In this document: one piece after another, positions 1-9,436 of the stretch
How the letters are laid out: every line of letters starts with the position of its first letter
Position numbering within the stretch: position 1 is the first letter of the stretch
Source of the DNA: Choristoneura fumiferana
Lineage: Eukaryota > Arthropoda > Insecta > Lepidoptera > Tortricidae
DNA: 64,000 nt
Assembly (NCBI RefSeq): GCF_025370935.1
Contig: NC_133496.1
Location: forward strand, 7,414,683-7,478,682
Direction of reading: 5' to 3'
Translations under genes and position numbers: made by a program
Notes under the pieces: generated by a model
Told to the model about the DNA's origin: nothing
Databases searched by the model: none
What the model saw: the letters and a program-made list of their open reading frames with translations, nothing else

Positions 1-91
1 CAAAGTCACGTAATTCATTAGTACCTACCTAATAGTTTAATTAATATTGTTTTGCTGAAATTAACAAATACCTGATACAAAATATTCATTA

Positions 92-1882
92 TTGTTCTCA
101 GCATCGCCTGTCCTAAGGCCAGATGACTGGTTCCCGGAATACCCGGACGATGGTTGCATTTACGACCCTCTTAATACTAATAAGGATCAGTTCCGCCCTA
201 TTGAAAATCACCAAAATTCTGTCGAAGAGCAGCCAGAGCCTATCGAGGCTGAGCAGAGCACACAACCTCCGTTAGAACCAAGCACACAGGTTATTAGCGC
301 AAACACGAGCGATACTCCTGTCGCAAGCACGTCAACAGTCCAGGTCGACTTGGACGACGACGTTTTAAAAATATTAGGCGACGAGCCCTCGTCGGCTATG
401 AAATATGGCGAGGACATACGCACGGAAATAGCTACCCGCCTTGCACATGTAGCTACCGAGGGAATACCTAAGGAAACCCGCAGAGACATCATAGCTAAAT
501 ACCTGGTACCGGCCAATTGTGTGCACATAGGCGCGCCCAAGCTAAATCCTGAGATTAAAGCCGCCATATCAGAAAATTTCATAAAACGCGATAAGGGCAT
601 TGAGTCCAAACAAAAAGAAATGGCTAGCGCTATATCATGCCTCGGTGAAATAATTACATCCCAATTAAATTTAAAAGAGAAAAATAACGACTTATTACAA
701 AAGCTTATTGATCTCAGTCGTATCTTGTGTGACTTACAATACGCGGATAGCGTGACAAGGCGAAACTTTATACTTTTCACCCTAAAGAAGGATCTAAAAG
801 ACCATTTGGTCAACACTAAAATAGACGCTTGGTTATTCGGCGAAAATCTAACGGAGACGATTAAAACAGCTAAGACCGTGAATAAATCGGGTGTGGATAT
901 AAAAGCTGTGGCTCCTAAGCCAGTCGCAACACAGAACAGAAGACCGAGATCTGCTGTGTCGCGGCCTTTAAACCGCCGAGGTCCAGCGTCGCGCAGGCCG
1001 CCGCCGGGCCCGCCGCCGCCAGCCCCGGCCCCGCGGGGCCGCGCGCCTGCTCCCCGCGTGCCGCCTCCCCCGCCCCCGCGCCGCCGGGCGTTACTACAGG
1101 CCGTCGTACGCGCACCAGCCCCCGCAGCGCCGCTACTAGATCCAGTTAAGTACGCTGGTCGGCTATCTTTATTTCGAGAACAGTGGTCGCTCATCACAAA
1201 TGACCGCACGATTCTATCTTGGATTGATGGTTATAAAATTAAGTTTTCAAGCCCTGTCATTCAAAATTCCTTTCCGTCGACACCTGAATACTCTAAAGAT
1301 GACCAGGCACATTACATAGACGCTATAAATAGCTTGCTTCAGATAAATGCAATTTCTGAGTGTAGTCCTTGCGATTCTCAATTTGTGTCCAGTACTTTTC
1401 TAGTACCGAAGCCAAACGGTCAAATGCGTTTCATCCTCAACCTTAAAAAATTAAATAAATTTATAAACACTGATCATTTTAAGCTTGAGGATTTGCGAAC
1501 TGCTGTAAAACTTTTAACTCAAGATTGCTATATGGCCACTCTTGATTTAAAAGATGCCTACTTTTTGATTAAGGTTCATGAAGAGTCAAGAAAGTACCTT
1601 CGCTTTATATTCGAAGACAAAATGTACCAGTTCAACGTTTTGCCGTTTGGTCTCAATACAGCGCCATATATTTTCACCAAAATCACAAAGCCAGTGGTTA
1701 AATTGCTGCGCTCCGCAGGCCTGCTCTCCACACTGTACCTTGATGATTGGCTCCTCTTTGGCCAAAGCTACCAACAATGTTTAAACAATATAAAATTAAC
1801 TAAACAATTACTAATTTCACTAGGTTTCATTATTAATGAAGAAAAAAGCGTCCTTGTACCTTCAACTTCCTGTAAATTTTAG
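92..1882 (+). CDS. DIRS gag-like region plus reverse transcriptase
   Basis: Residues about 90-290 form a gag-like helical region with no recognised enzyme motif. Residues about 290-350 are extremely rich in proline, arginine and alanine, encoded by a GC-rich block (about 960-1140). Reverse transcriptase follows: the palm motif with LDLKDAYF near residue 490, the FNVLPFGLNTAP block near 512, and the catalytic YLDDW at 549-553. The frame is open from 65 but the listed start is TTG; the first in-frame ATG is near residue 103, so the true N-terminus may lie upstream or be spliced on (a TTCTCAG acceptor-like site ends at 101). The frame stops at 1880-1882 although homologous sequence continues in the next frame from 1885, which points to loss of one base in a short T run. 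Confidence 0.82.
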   Translation: MFSASPVLRPDDWFPEYPDDGCIYDPLNTNKDQFRPIENHQNSVEEQPEPIEAEQSTQPPLEPSTQVISANTSDTPVASTSTVQVDLDDDVLKILGDEPSSAMKYGEDIRTEIATRLAHVATEGIPKETRRDIIAKYLVPANCVHIGAPKLNPEIKAAISENFIKRDKGIESKQKEMASAISCLGEIITSQLNLKEKNNDLLQKLIDLSRILCDLQYADSVTRRNFILFTLKKDLKDHLVNTKIDAWLFGENLTETIKTAKTVNKSGVDIKAVAPKPVATQNRRPRSAVSRPLNRRGPASRRPPPGPPPPAPAPRGRAPAPRVPPPPPPRRRALLQAVVRAPAPAAPLLDPVKYAGRLSLFREQWSLITNDRTILSWIDGYKIKFSSPVIQNSFPSTPEYSKDDQAHYIDAINSLLQINAISECSPCDSQFVSSTFLVPKPNGQMRFILNLKKLNKFINTDHFKLEDLRTAVKLLTQDCYMATLDLKDAYFLIKVHEESRKYLRFIFEDKMYQFNVLPFGLNTAPYIFTKITKPVVKLLRSAGLLSTLYLDDWLLFGQSYQQCLNNIKLTKQLLISLGFIINEEKSVLVPSTSCKF

Positions 1883-1884
1883 GC

Positions 1885-3051
1885 ATGATCATAGACTCCC
1901 ACCATCTTCGACTAAGTTTACCGTCTGAAAAAAGAGCACGTATCAAATCCGAATTAAAATTATTTTTAAATGTTAAACATTGTAGGATCAGACAATTGGC
2001 ACGGCTCACCGGCTTATTAGTTTCAGCCTGCCCAGCTATTGAGTACGGATGGCTGTATACGAAGGAATTGGAACGTTGCAAGTTCCTTAACTTACAAGGC
2101 CACGACAATTATAACCGCACGATGATTATACCAGATTCCGTTCTTCCTGATATCCACTGGTGGTTAAAAAACATAGATAATTCCCATCGTCGCATTCGGT
2201 CCGATGATTATCAAATTCAGATATATTCTGACGCCTCAACTACGGGGTGGGGGGCAGCCTGTGGTAATGATACAGCGAGCGGTCAATGGTCTAATACTGA
2301 ACAACAAAAGCATATTAATTACCTAGAGTTACTTGCCGCTTTTATAGCACTTAAAATTTTTGCGCGCAATTTGTATGATTGCCAGATCCTCCTTAGGTTA
2401 GATAACTCTACCGCGATAGCGTACGTCAACCGTATGGGCGGTATTCAATACCCACACCTTACCCAAGTCACGAAAGATCTCTGGACATGGTGTGAACAAA
2501 GAAAATTATTCGTATTCGCATCTTACATTAGATCGCGTGACAATGTCGTAGCCGATTTCGAATCAAGACGATCTCATCCGGACATAGAATGGGAGCTAGC
2601 AGACTGGGCTTTTGAGCAATTAGTAAATACATTTGACTACCCAGAGATCGACTTGTTTGCCAGCCGCATTAATAAAAAATGTGAAAAATACATTTCATGG
2701 CACAAAGACCCTGACGCATTCGCGGTAGATTCCTTCACTGTACCTTGGAAAAACCTGTTCTTTTACGCCTTTCCCCCTTTTTCGGTAATTTTAAAGGCTC
2801 TGCGCAAGATAATATCCGAAAGAGCAAGGGGTATCATGATCGTGCCTTTTTGGCCCACGCAACCATGGTACCCCGTTTACAGAAGCCTTCTCGTGAGTGA
2901 AACTTTAAGTTTTCAGCCTTACAGCAATGCCTTAATTTCTCATTCCAGTTCCCGTCAAATACAGAAGTCAATTACCCTGGTTGCAGGGATATTGTGCGGC
3001 TCGCGCTGTCAAAAAGAAGCTTGCCACCGTCCTCATTCGATATCATGTTAG
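1885..3051 (+). CDS. DIRS RNase H and methyltransferase-like region
   Basis: This is the continuation of the reverse-transcriptase polyprotein in another frame, not a separate gene. RNase H removes the RNA strand of the RNA:DNA hybrid; its four acidic residues can be placed at D116 (YSDAST), E148 (YLELLA), D173 (LRLDNST) and D224 (NVVADFES). Residues about 245-310 (PEIDLFASRIN, then WKNLFFYAFPPFS) resemble the Dam-type methyltransferase domain found after RNase H in DIRS elements. The expected catalytic Asp-Pro-Pro-Tyr/Trp motif reads FPPF here, so methylation activity is doubtful. The end overlaps the recombinase frame by 58 bases, as is usual for DIRS elements. Confidence 0.8.
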   Translation: MIIDSHHLRLSLPSEKRARIKSELKLFLNVKHCRIRQLARLTGLLVSACPAIEYGWLYTKELERCKFLNLQGHDNYNRTMIIPDSVLPDIHWWLKNIDNSHRRIRSDDYQIQIYSDASTTGWGAACGNDTASGQWSNTEQQKHINYLELLAAFIALKIFARNLYDCQILLRLDNSTAIAYVNRMGGIQYPHLTQVTKDLWTWCEQRKLFVFASYIRSRDNVVADFESRRSHPDIEWELADWAFEQLVNTFDYPEIDLFASRINKKCEKYISWHKDPDAFAVDSFTVPWKNLFFYAFPPFSVILKALRKIISERARGIMIVPFWPTQPWYPVYRSLLVSETLSFQPYSNALISHSSSRQIQKSITLVAGILCGSRCQKEACHRPHSISC

Positions 3052-3953
3052 CATCCTTGTCGCTTAATACGATAAAACAATACGATGTTTGTCTTAAAAA
3101 GTGGTGGAAATTTTGCCAAAACAACTCAATCGATGTGTACAGCGCGTCTGTCCCTACAGTAGTCTATTTCTTAACTCATTTGTATAATGAAGGATGTCAG
3201 TACGGTACACTTAACTCATGCAGATCCGCTCTGTCCCTTGTGATAGGGCCGACAATAACTAACGATGACAGGCTTCAGAGATTTTTTAAGGGCGTCTACC
3301 GTTTACGACCTCCAAGAGCTAAATATAACGTAACTTGGGATACTAATCTCGTATTAAACAAATTGAGCGATTGGTTTCCTAACAATCAGTTAACCCTAGA
3401 GAGACTCTCGAGTAAAACCGTTACTTTACTAGCACTCACTACGGCTCACAGAATACAAACACTTTCAAAAATCAATGTAAAAAACATCCATATTACATCA
3501 GAGCGAATAACAATAAAAATCCCTGATTTTTTGAAAACATCTAGACCTGGTTGTAAACAACCCATAATATATTTGCCATTCTATAAGGAAAATCTTGCAA
3601 TTTGTCCAGCAGAAGCACTAACATGCTATGTGAATAAAACTGCGCCCTTAAGAAGTACTGACACCCTTTTCATTGGTAGTAAAAAACCGCATAAATCGGT
3701 AAGTTCTCAAACCCTCAGCCGATGGATCAAGCGTACACTAGGCGAGAGCGGGGTCGACGTGGCGGTATTCAGTGCACACAGCACGAGACACGCCGCCACG
3801 TCGCACGCGCACGCCCACGGCGTTAGCGTTGACGCCATCCGCAACACCGCAGGGTGGAGCGGACAGTCTAATACTTTCGCAAAATTTTATCAGAGACCCA
3901 TTATTAACAACGAGGACGATCTGTCCTTAGCGCTCTCAATATTAAACCCTTAG
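2994..3953 (+). CDS. DIRS tyrosine recombinase
   Basis: A tyrosine recombinase that would join the circular DNA intermediate to the host chromosome. An N-terminal core-binding helical domain (about residues 15-100) precedes the catalytic domain. Candidate catalytic residues are visible: R153 (AHRIQTLSK), H262 and R265 (HSTRHAATSHA), W288 in the GWSG position that is His or Trp in the family, and the nucleophile Y299 (KFYQRP). The listed start is GTG inside the upstream frame; the first ATG is residue 18 (3045). The length (about 300 residues) is typical. The catalytic set looks intact although the polyprotein upstream is broken. Confidence 0.85.
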   Translation: MRLALSKRSLPPSSFDIMLASLSLNTIKQYDVCLKKWWKFCQNNSIDVYSASVPTVVYFLTHLYNEGCQYGTLNSCRSALSLVIGPTITNDDRLQRFFKGVYRLRPPRAKYNVTWDTNLVLNKLSDWFPNNQLTLERLSSKTVTLLALTTAHRIQTLSKINVKNIHITSERITIKIPDFLKTSRPGCKQPIIYLPFYKENLAICPAEALTCYVNKTAPLRSTDTLFIGSKKPHKSVSSQTLSRWIKRTLGESGVDVAVFSAHSTRHAATSHAHAHGVSVDAIRNTAGWSGQSNTFAKFYQRPIINNEDDLSLALSILNP

Positions 3954-4507
3954 TTTCCGGGACATTTAATTATTTATTTACAACATCTCCAGGCCCAGTC
4001 ACTTCTTACTCTGTACTTGTTTAAAATAATAATAAGTGATTTATGTACACATCTGTATGCTTACAATAATTTATCTCTATGTGATTTTTTATTCTTTAAA
4101 TTATAACAAGGATGGTTAATATTTTGATTGTGATTTAAAAGGTTATCTATCAGTCAACCAGTAGGTACCTATCTACTTCTAATAAGTACTGTTAATTGTA
4201 TCGATTATTATAATGAATAATTGTATTTTCAATCTACAGACATGAGATAATTATAGGTAGCTAATTATGGCTATGGTTAATAAATATCTTGTTGTAATAA
4301 GTTTTGTTATTTCTATGACACTGAATCTTGAAAATACATGCATTACATAATGTTAAATAAGGAACCATTCAAGAACCAATTGAATTAGCGTCATATTTCA
4401 ATCCCTATTGAAAAAAAAAAAAAAAAATAGATAAATGGTTACAAAATAACTCCGCTATATATTTCCTAATTGATGATATTTCATCCAGCAATAACTACTC
4501 TCAAAGT
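3954..4507. other. DIRS 3' noncoding region
   Basis: AT-rich sequence between the recombinase stop and the internal complementary region. It holds an A15 run at about 4412-4427 but no reading frame or repeat I can recognise. Confidence 0.6.
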
Positions 4508-4643
4508 CTACATGTGTATTATATCTTCAGTTACTAATCTAGAGGACGAGGCGCGAAGTATAATTAATGATTAAACGAACTTACCTGTAAGTGAAGTTCT
4601 ATCATAATTATATGAAGCGCCTCGTCCGAAGAGATTAGTAACT
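4508..4643. repeat. DIRS internal complementary region
   Basis: Two parts are visible. Bases 4508-4540 are an exact 33-base direct copy of 4892-4924. Bases 4562-4643 are an exact 82-base reverse complement of 4913-4994. The block is also a partial palindrome itself, with AGTTACTAATCT at one end and AGATTAGTAACT at the other. In DIRS elements such a region matches the outer ends of both terminal repeats and serves as the template for circularisation. Confidence 0.85.
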
Positions 4644-4891
4644 TAGCTCCCTCCCACCCAATGCTTTGCTCATCCCATTACTAATCTATAATGAAATATT
4701 CATCAATTAAGATAACATAAATAATTACAAAAATAATGATAATAATAATAATTGATTACACTCTGAACTTAATGAACGTCCGTCAAGAGCGGAGGCTTTG
4801 AGGTGGAATCTAGACATACCCACATATATAAGAAAATAAAAATTTAAAAAATAACTCCAAACTAAGTGCTGAGTGGTGACACCTGGCGTTA

Positions 4892-4994
4892 CTACATGTG
4901 TATTATATCTTCAGTTACTAATCTCTTCGGACGAGGCGCTTCATATAATTATGATAGAACTTCACTTACAGGTAAGTTCGTTTAATCATTAATT
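4892..4994. repeat. DIRS right inverted terminal repeat, outer end
   Basis: This segment holds the direct copy (4892-4924) and the inverted copy (4913-4994) of the internal complementary region. By the DIRS model, 4892-4924 corresponds to the start of the unseen left repeat and the following 70 bases are the right-hand extension. The match stops at 4994, taken as the element's right end. Confidence 0.75.
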
Positions 4995-5003
4995 CTACAT
5001 TTA

Positions 5004-5143
5004 GGGCCTGTTTCACCCTTGTCGACTAACTTTAAGTGTCAGATAAAAGTAATGCCGTCTTTGTTTATTCGGACAAAACAAACAAAGACGGCATCACTGA
5101 TATCCGTCACTTAAAGTTAGTCGACAAGTGGTGAAACAGGCCC
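5004..5143. mobile_element. Palindromic MITE, GGGCCTGTTTCACC family, full-length
   Basis: A 140-base near-perfect palindrome with ends GGGCCTGTTTCACC and GGTGAAACAGGCCC and a core containing ATGCCGTCTTTGTTTATTCG. It has no coding capacity. Related copies are at 7870, 38921 and 55639. It lies 9 bases beyond the DIRS right end. Confidence 0.85.
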
Positions 5144-5418
5144 TTAAGGTTACATCCGTATGTAACTTTGTTTTTTAGGGCAGTCTCTCAAAAACATTGC
5201 CGTTTGCAGGCAGCCTTAAGTATGGCCATCATCAATCCACGGCGGCCATTTTGTTTTATCCGAGACAACGATTACGCGAGTAACTCAAGGAATCTTGATG
5301 AATCGATTGACATGACAGGGGTTCGTTAAAGTCAGTAAAGAATGGGGTATTGTGTTTAACTTTACTATAATAAACTGCTATCGAGTAGCCTGAAGGTTAG
5401 GTTTATTGCATAAAGATC

Positions 5419-5706
5419 AATTTGCTACCCACGCAGAAATTGATATTAAGATGGGACGACAGCAAAAACATGATAATGGATGAAAGAGAGGATTTGCCTA
5501 CGATGATAAGTTACAAACAGATTTTTTTTTGGACACGACGAATTGGCAAGCACAGCGTAGGACGTCCACCAATGAGATGGACGGATGACCTGGTTAAAGC
5601 CGCGGGTTTACAGTGGATGCAGGCTGCTTCCGATCGAAGCAACTGGCGGTCTATGGAGGAGGCCTATGTCCAACAGTGGACGTCCTGCGGGTGATATGAT
5701 GATGAT
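5419..5706 (+). pseudogene. 5'-truncated LINE, 3' coding end and ATGATG tail
   Basis: The translation ends with GRPPMRWTDDLVKAAG, then DRSNWRSMEEAYVQQWTSCG and a stop, followed by a GATGATGATG tail. This is the C-terminus of a lepidopteran non-LTR retrotransposon polyprotein (RTE- or jockey-like; clade not settled). Only the last 90 codons remain, as expected for incomplete reverse transcription. The same family recurs at 23010, 46915, 57077, 60950 and 63496. Confidence 0.75.
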
Positions 5707-5984
5707 GAATTACCTATAGGTACCTACACATGGTGGTTTCTAGCTGCCATCTATTCCCCTACCAAGCTGACGGACAGGTCACTCTGATTTTATCAAAGTT
5801 AATTTATATTCAAATTCACTCTGATATTAATTTACTAACAGACTGGCGCTGTGGCGATTAGTAATATGCAAATACGTGGCCTAAATCCTCCGCCATAGCG
5901 GAAGTAATTCGTCTTACGTACCTTTTGGTTAAGTGAATATGCCAGAATTACTGTTTTTTGTGGTTTTTGATAATTTCTTCATCA
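5707..5984. other. No recognised feature
   Basis: Nothing recognised here. The stretch 5144-5418 before the LINE fragment is likewise unassigned. Confidence 0.5.
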
Positions 5985-6125
5985 TCTCAGCCTACATACG
6001 GCAAGAATGCCTCCTCTTAGAATAAGATGGCTTGAGCCGTAGCCCACACATCAGCCCAGTGCGAATTGGGAACTTTATACTTGCACACAATTGAATTTTG
6101 TCGCTGGTGTGAGCAGGTTTCCTTT
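5985..6125 (-). mobile_element. SINE 3' part, diverged
   Basis: Read on the minus strand this matches the 3' half of the complete SINE at 62273-62588: AAACCTGCTCACACC, then CCCAATTCGCACTGGGC and a short GATGA end. The tRNA-like 5' half is absent. Confidence 0.6.
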
Positions 6126-6603
6126 TTATGTTTCACTTCAACGCAATAAATTCTGAAAAACTTGTGTTACAATAAAATAATAAGTCGTTAGTTTTTTTTC
6201 ATCACACTTGCTCGTCATGCTGTTATTCTATGCCTTTTTATACTAAAGGACAATGGCCTACATTGTTCCCGCGGGAAGTAATGGTATATAGGTAATATAT
6301 ATAGTTTTTCTCCCCAGGGAGGAAGTTTAGTTTTAAAATGTGCAAACAAGTTAGTAGGTACGTCATTTCAGATTAAAGAGGCTTTAAAACTTAGCTATGA
6401 CACAATTTAACACCACAAATCTTATCTACGTTTCATGAAACTACGTTATTTTATATTTCAAAATATCAAATTGTTTTGCAATAGTTTTAGTAAATATTTT
6501 TACATGTTGGAAGAATCTGGCCATATGACCATTCGAATTCTGAACTAAACATAGTTCTTAGCATTATCTATGGTAGACTGACGACTTGAAAAAGTGTCAA
6601 TCA

Positions 6604-6733
6604 GGGTGGCTACTACGAAATTCAAAAATCGAAGTTCGAATCGTACCTATCGCTAACGCTCATATTATTTAATACGAGAGTGAGACGGACCGGACGGTAT
6701 GATACGAATTTCGAATTTCGTGTTTATCCCTCT
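6604..6733. mobile_element. Palindromic MITE, GGGTGGCTACTACGAA family
   Basis: The two halves are rough inverted copies (CGAAATTCAAAAATCGAAG on the left, CGAATTTCGAATTTCG on the right). Related palindromes lie at 41344-41477 and 48562-48670, all around a GAGTGAGACGG-like centre. No coding capacity. The bases between this copy and the SINE before it (6126-6603) show nothing recognised. Confidence 0.65.
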
Positions 6734-7031
6734 GTATTGACGGGTCGCCATTATTTTATTCAGTTGTTTTTTTAGCATCTTTCTTTTGCCGAGCTGTAGG
6801 TAAAGTGTTTTGACACAAAATATTTTTATTTTTTGCTTTTTTTCCTCGCAATGTGATGAAAATCATTGTGTGTATCACGAGCCGTAAGGGGATTACAAAC
6901 TCGAGTTTCGATTCGAGACTCTCGTTAATAAAGTGTTTATATACATACATAATCCCCTTCTTACGCCCCTTAATGCACGATGTGCTTTTTATTCGGACAG
7001 TAAGCAATGAATACTGAAAAGGATATACAAT

Positions 7032-7033
<2 letters not shown>

Positions 7034-7107
<74 letters not shown>
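7034..7107. repeat. (AG)37 microsatellite
   Basis: An uninterrupted AG dinucleotide tract of 74 bases. The minus-strand open frame across it is low-complexity Ser-Leu and is not a gene. Confidence 0.95.
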
Positions 7108-7109
<2 letters not shown>

Positions 7110-7208
7110 AATCGTCATGGTCACCGCTGATAGTACGGCTGATTTTTTTTAGGGTTTCGTATTCAAAGAGTACTCGTTAGTAGGTACTAACGAGAGGAGA
7201 CGATATAT

Positions 7209-7271
7209 TAGTAATAGGACACTAACACTTCGCGAGTACCTACTCGCGGAAGTGTTAGTGTCCTATTACTA
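7209..7271. repeat. 63-base near-perfect palindrome
   Basis: The arms begin TAGTAATAGGACACTAAC and end with its reverse complement, with an inner GCGAGTA/TACTCGC stem and a one-base bulge. It could be the core of a MITE; no terminal repeats or duplication were identified. Confidence 0.75.
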
Positions 7272-7869
7272 TTATTCCGCCGTCGCTCCGTCTATATAAT
7301 TATATCTGTTGCTCCATCACCTTGCCTAGCCCTATCCTATACTTAGTTTTTTTATAGCATTCGAAAGAAGCCGTAAGCGATCTGGACGTGTATTTTTATT
7401 GAAAAACACTTTTGAAAAATAAGTCATGCTTTTGGTGTCATAAGTAATAGTTACTGTTTTTTGAAAACGGTTTTCAATAAAAAGACTCGTCAAGAATTTT
7501 CTATTGCTAAAAAAAACGAAGTATATTTAAGAAAAAACGCTGCTTCAGGTTACAAACGTAGCGCCTATAGCCATGTGTATTAGCGAATATGTTTAATCTT
7601 TATGGATTATCTCTGAAATAAAAGATTTCGTTACTATTTATTGTTATTGCAGAAATCAAAATATTGTTTTCCGATACATTGAACATCTAGGCCGATCGAA
7701 GTCAATTCCAGGTCAAACAAACGATATTGTAAACAAACACACAACAGGGAAATTTCCCAGAGTTGTTGACAAGTGAACCGGCTGTTAATTACTTTATAAT
7801 CTGTTTATATTTTAGAGCTGTCAATTTATCTCATCTGGAATCTTGTTTTGAGTTTGTTCAATTGATTTA
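7272..7869. other. No recognised feature
   Basis: AT-rich sequence with no supported gene, tRNA-like block or terminal repeat. Confidence 0.5.
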
Positions 7870-7986
7870 GGGGCTTTTTCACCGCTCATTGATTAATTTT
7901 ATTTGACGGATAAATGTGATGCCGTCTCCGTCTATTCGAGCAAAACAAACAGAGATGGTATCACATTTTTATGGTGAAACAGGGGG
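7870..7986. mobile_element. Palindromic MITE, GGGCTGTTTCACC family, right arm shortened
   Basis: The left arm (GGGGCTTTTTCACC, then GATGCCGTCTCCGTC) is complete, while the right arm lacks about 25 bases between ATCACATTTTT and ATGGTGAAACAGG. Same family as 38921-39060. Confidence 0.8.
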
Positions 7987-8149
7987 TTTTAAATTCGGGT
8001 ACAGATTCTGCTCCGTGCTCGAATTTTTTAGGTTTTTGGAGTTTGGACAATTTAAACTTAATCAAATGAAGTGAAAAAATTGGACCTATAAAAACTTTAG
8101 TGTACCTACTTAAATATAGCCAGCCACGTGCTAAAATTAATTCCTTACT

Positions 8150-8312
8150 TCTGTCTATTTGCTATTGCTCTCAAGCGATAAAACCGCGTGTTGTTTACCA
8201 TGGAAAATCTCTAAATATATCTGTGTTTTTAACCCCCGACGCAAAAAGAGGGGTGTTATAAGTTTGACCGCTATCTGTGTCTGTGTGTCTGTATGTCTGT
8301 GTGACTGTGTAT
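8150..8312 (+). mobile_element. LINE 3' tail fragment followed by a CCCCGACGC repeat fragment
   Basis: 8150-8228 resembles the LINE tail at 46555-46620 (AAGCGATAAAACCGC, then AAAATCTCT). It is followed by AACCCCCGACGCAAAAAGAG and a TCTGTGTG-rich stretch, a common lepidopteran repeat end. The short open frames here are not supported as genes. Confidence 0.5.
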
Positions 8313-8408
8313 GCTTTAAAAAATACAACATGTACTTTAGTTTCCTGTTAACCTTAGCGGACCCCGACACCGACGACGCTTAGATAAAAAAATATTACTA
8401 GGTACATA

Positions 8409-8499
8409 CTATAGGCTAATTTTGCGGGAAATCAGCATAGTCCCCGCGGGATTGGGATAAACGAATTCTTCGCAGATGAATGTCGCGGGCAACAGCTAG
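8409..8499 (+). mobile_element. Helitron-like 3' end fragment
   Basis: Ends TCGCGGGCAACAGCTAG, the same 3' terminus as the full copy at 57012-57506, including the CCCGCGGGAT..GGGATAAACGA block. The 5' half is missing. The stretch 8500-8969 after it shows only GAATGAAT-rich, AT-rich sequence. Confidence 0.7.
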
Positions 8500-8969
8500 G
8501 TAGTGCATAATTATTATTTACTTTTTAGTGGTCTTTTTTGGCGGCATTTTTTTTCTGTATACTGCTTAGTTTTGGTGATCAATAAAGCGTCATTGTGTTG
8601 TATTGTTAGTAACATACCTACAGCATAGTCAGACACCAAAGACGTTGTGCACAGGCAAAATTCATCTGGAACAGACGCGTAGGCAAATGATGACAGCATG
8701 AAATAAAAATATCCAGCACGAGCGAATTCCACTGCTACGCCAGCTGTTCAAGCGGTAACGAAGGCGATTGAATGAATGAATTCAATGAATGAATGATTTA
8801 TTTATTTTGAAAAACATTAAATAATATGACAGTATTTACAAAGCCTGTCTAAGAAACAAAGGTATAGTGAATTTGTTGGCTAATGATATAACTTAAATAA
8901 AATACTTCCATTTAAGTACAAAGATGAGCTAACCTTTTTCACTGAAATACGCACCCGTTTGTCCGAAAG

Positions 8970-9060
8970 GTACAATACAATACAATGACTCTTTATTGTA
9001 CACCAGAAATAGTAAGCGATACAGAAAACAGATACACAGAGAGAAAAAAATTATAACAAA
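8970..9060 (-). mobile_element. LINE 3' tail fragment
   Basis: Read on the minus strand it is GTACAATAAAGAGTCATTGT followed by repeats of the TTGTA unit. The same tail is seen at 28386, 35018, 46665 and 62711. Confidence 0.55.
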
Positions 9061-9065
9061 ATATT

Positions 9066-9245
9066 GAACCGACTACAAAAAATCATGAAAATATTTTTCT
9101 ACCAGTCTGAAGTCGGTCGGTGCCCAAGCACGACCCAGCAGGAGTGGACCTATAGTCATTTACCTCACGTACGCACTATATGTTGGGCTTCAATCACTCC
9201 TGCTGGCTCGTGCTGAGGCATTTCATGGTTTTTTGTAGTCGGTTC
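9066..9245. mobile_element. Palindromic MITE with GAACCGACTACAAAAAA ends
   Basis: The ends GAACCGACTACAAAAAATC and its near reverse complement frame a second inverted pair, GCACGACCCAGCAGGAGTG against CACTCCTGCTGGCTCGTGC. No coding capacity. Confidence 0.75.
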
Positions 9246-9436
9246 AACTTTTTGTCATACAATTTTTTTCACGCTTTTTAGTGTAAATAATTTAAGGGAC
9301 AACAATTTAATATCAACTGCTCGTCACCTTTTAAGAAATATTGCTTTTTCCGATTCAGAGACGTTCATTATTGAGGAGTCCTGGTCCTGGTGCTTCACCA
9401 CCCGTTTTACCATATAGGATTAGTAGTTAATTAATG

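Larger units (their letters stand above)
1..4994 (+). mobile_element. DIRS-type tyrosine-recombinase retrotransposon, left end outside window
   Basis: A retrotransposon whose domain order is gag-like, reverse transcriptase, RNase H, methyltransferase-like, tyrosine recombinase, the layout known for DIRS-group elements, which integrate with a recombinase instead of an integrase. The 3' end shows the matching DNA structures: an internal complementary region at 4508-4643 and a right terminal repeat ending near 4994. The left inverted terminal repeat is not in the window, so the element begins before position 1. The copy is decayed: the pol frame is broken near 1880 and neither the first nor the recombinase frame begins with a nearby ATG. 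The right boundary is inferred from where the inverted match to the internal region stops. Confidence 0.88.

Noticed and set aside
208..1209. 333-codon minus-strand open frame
   Set aside because: It is antisense to the gag/reverse-transcriptase frame and runs through the GC-rich block, where all frames lack stops; no domain seen.
6756..7124. 122-codon minus-strand frame
   Set aside because: Mostly Ser-Leu repeats from the AG microsatellite.
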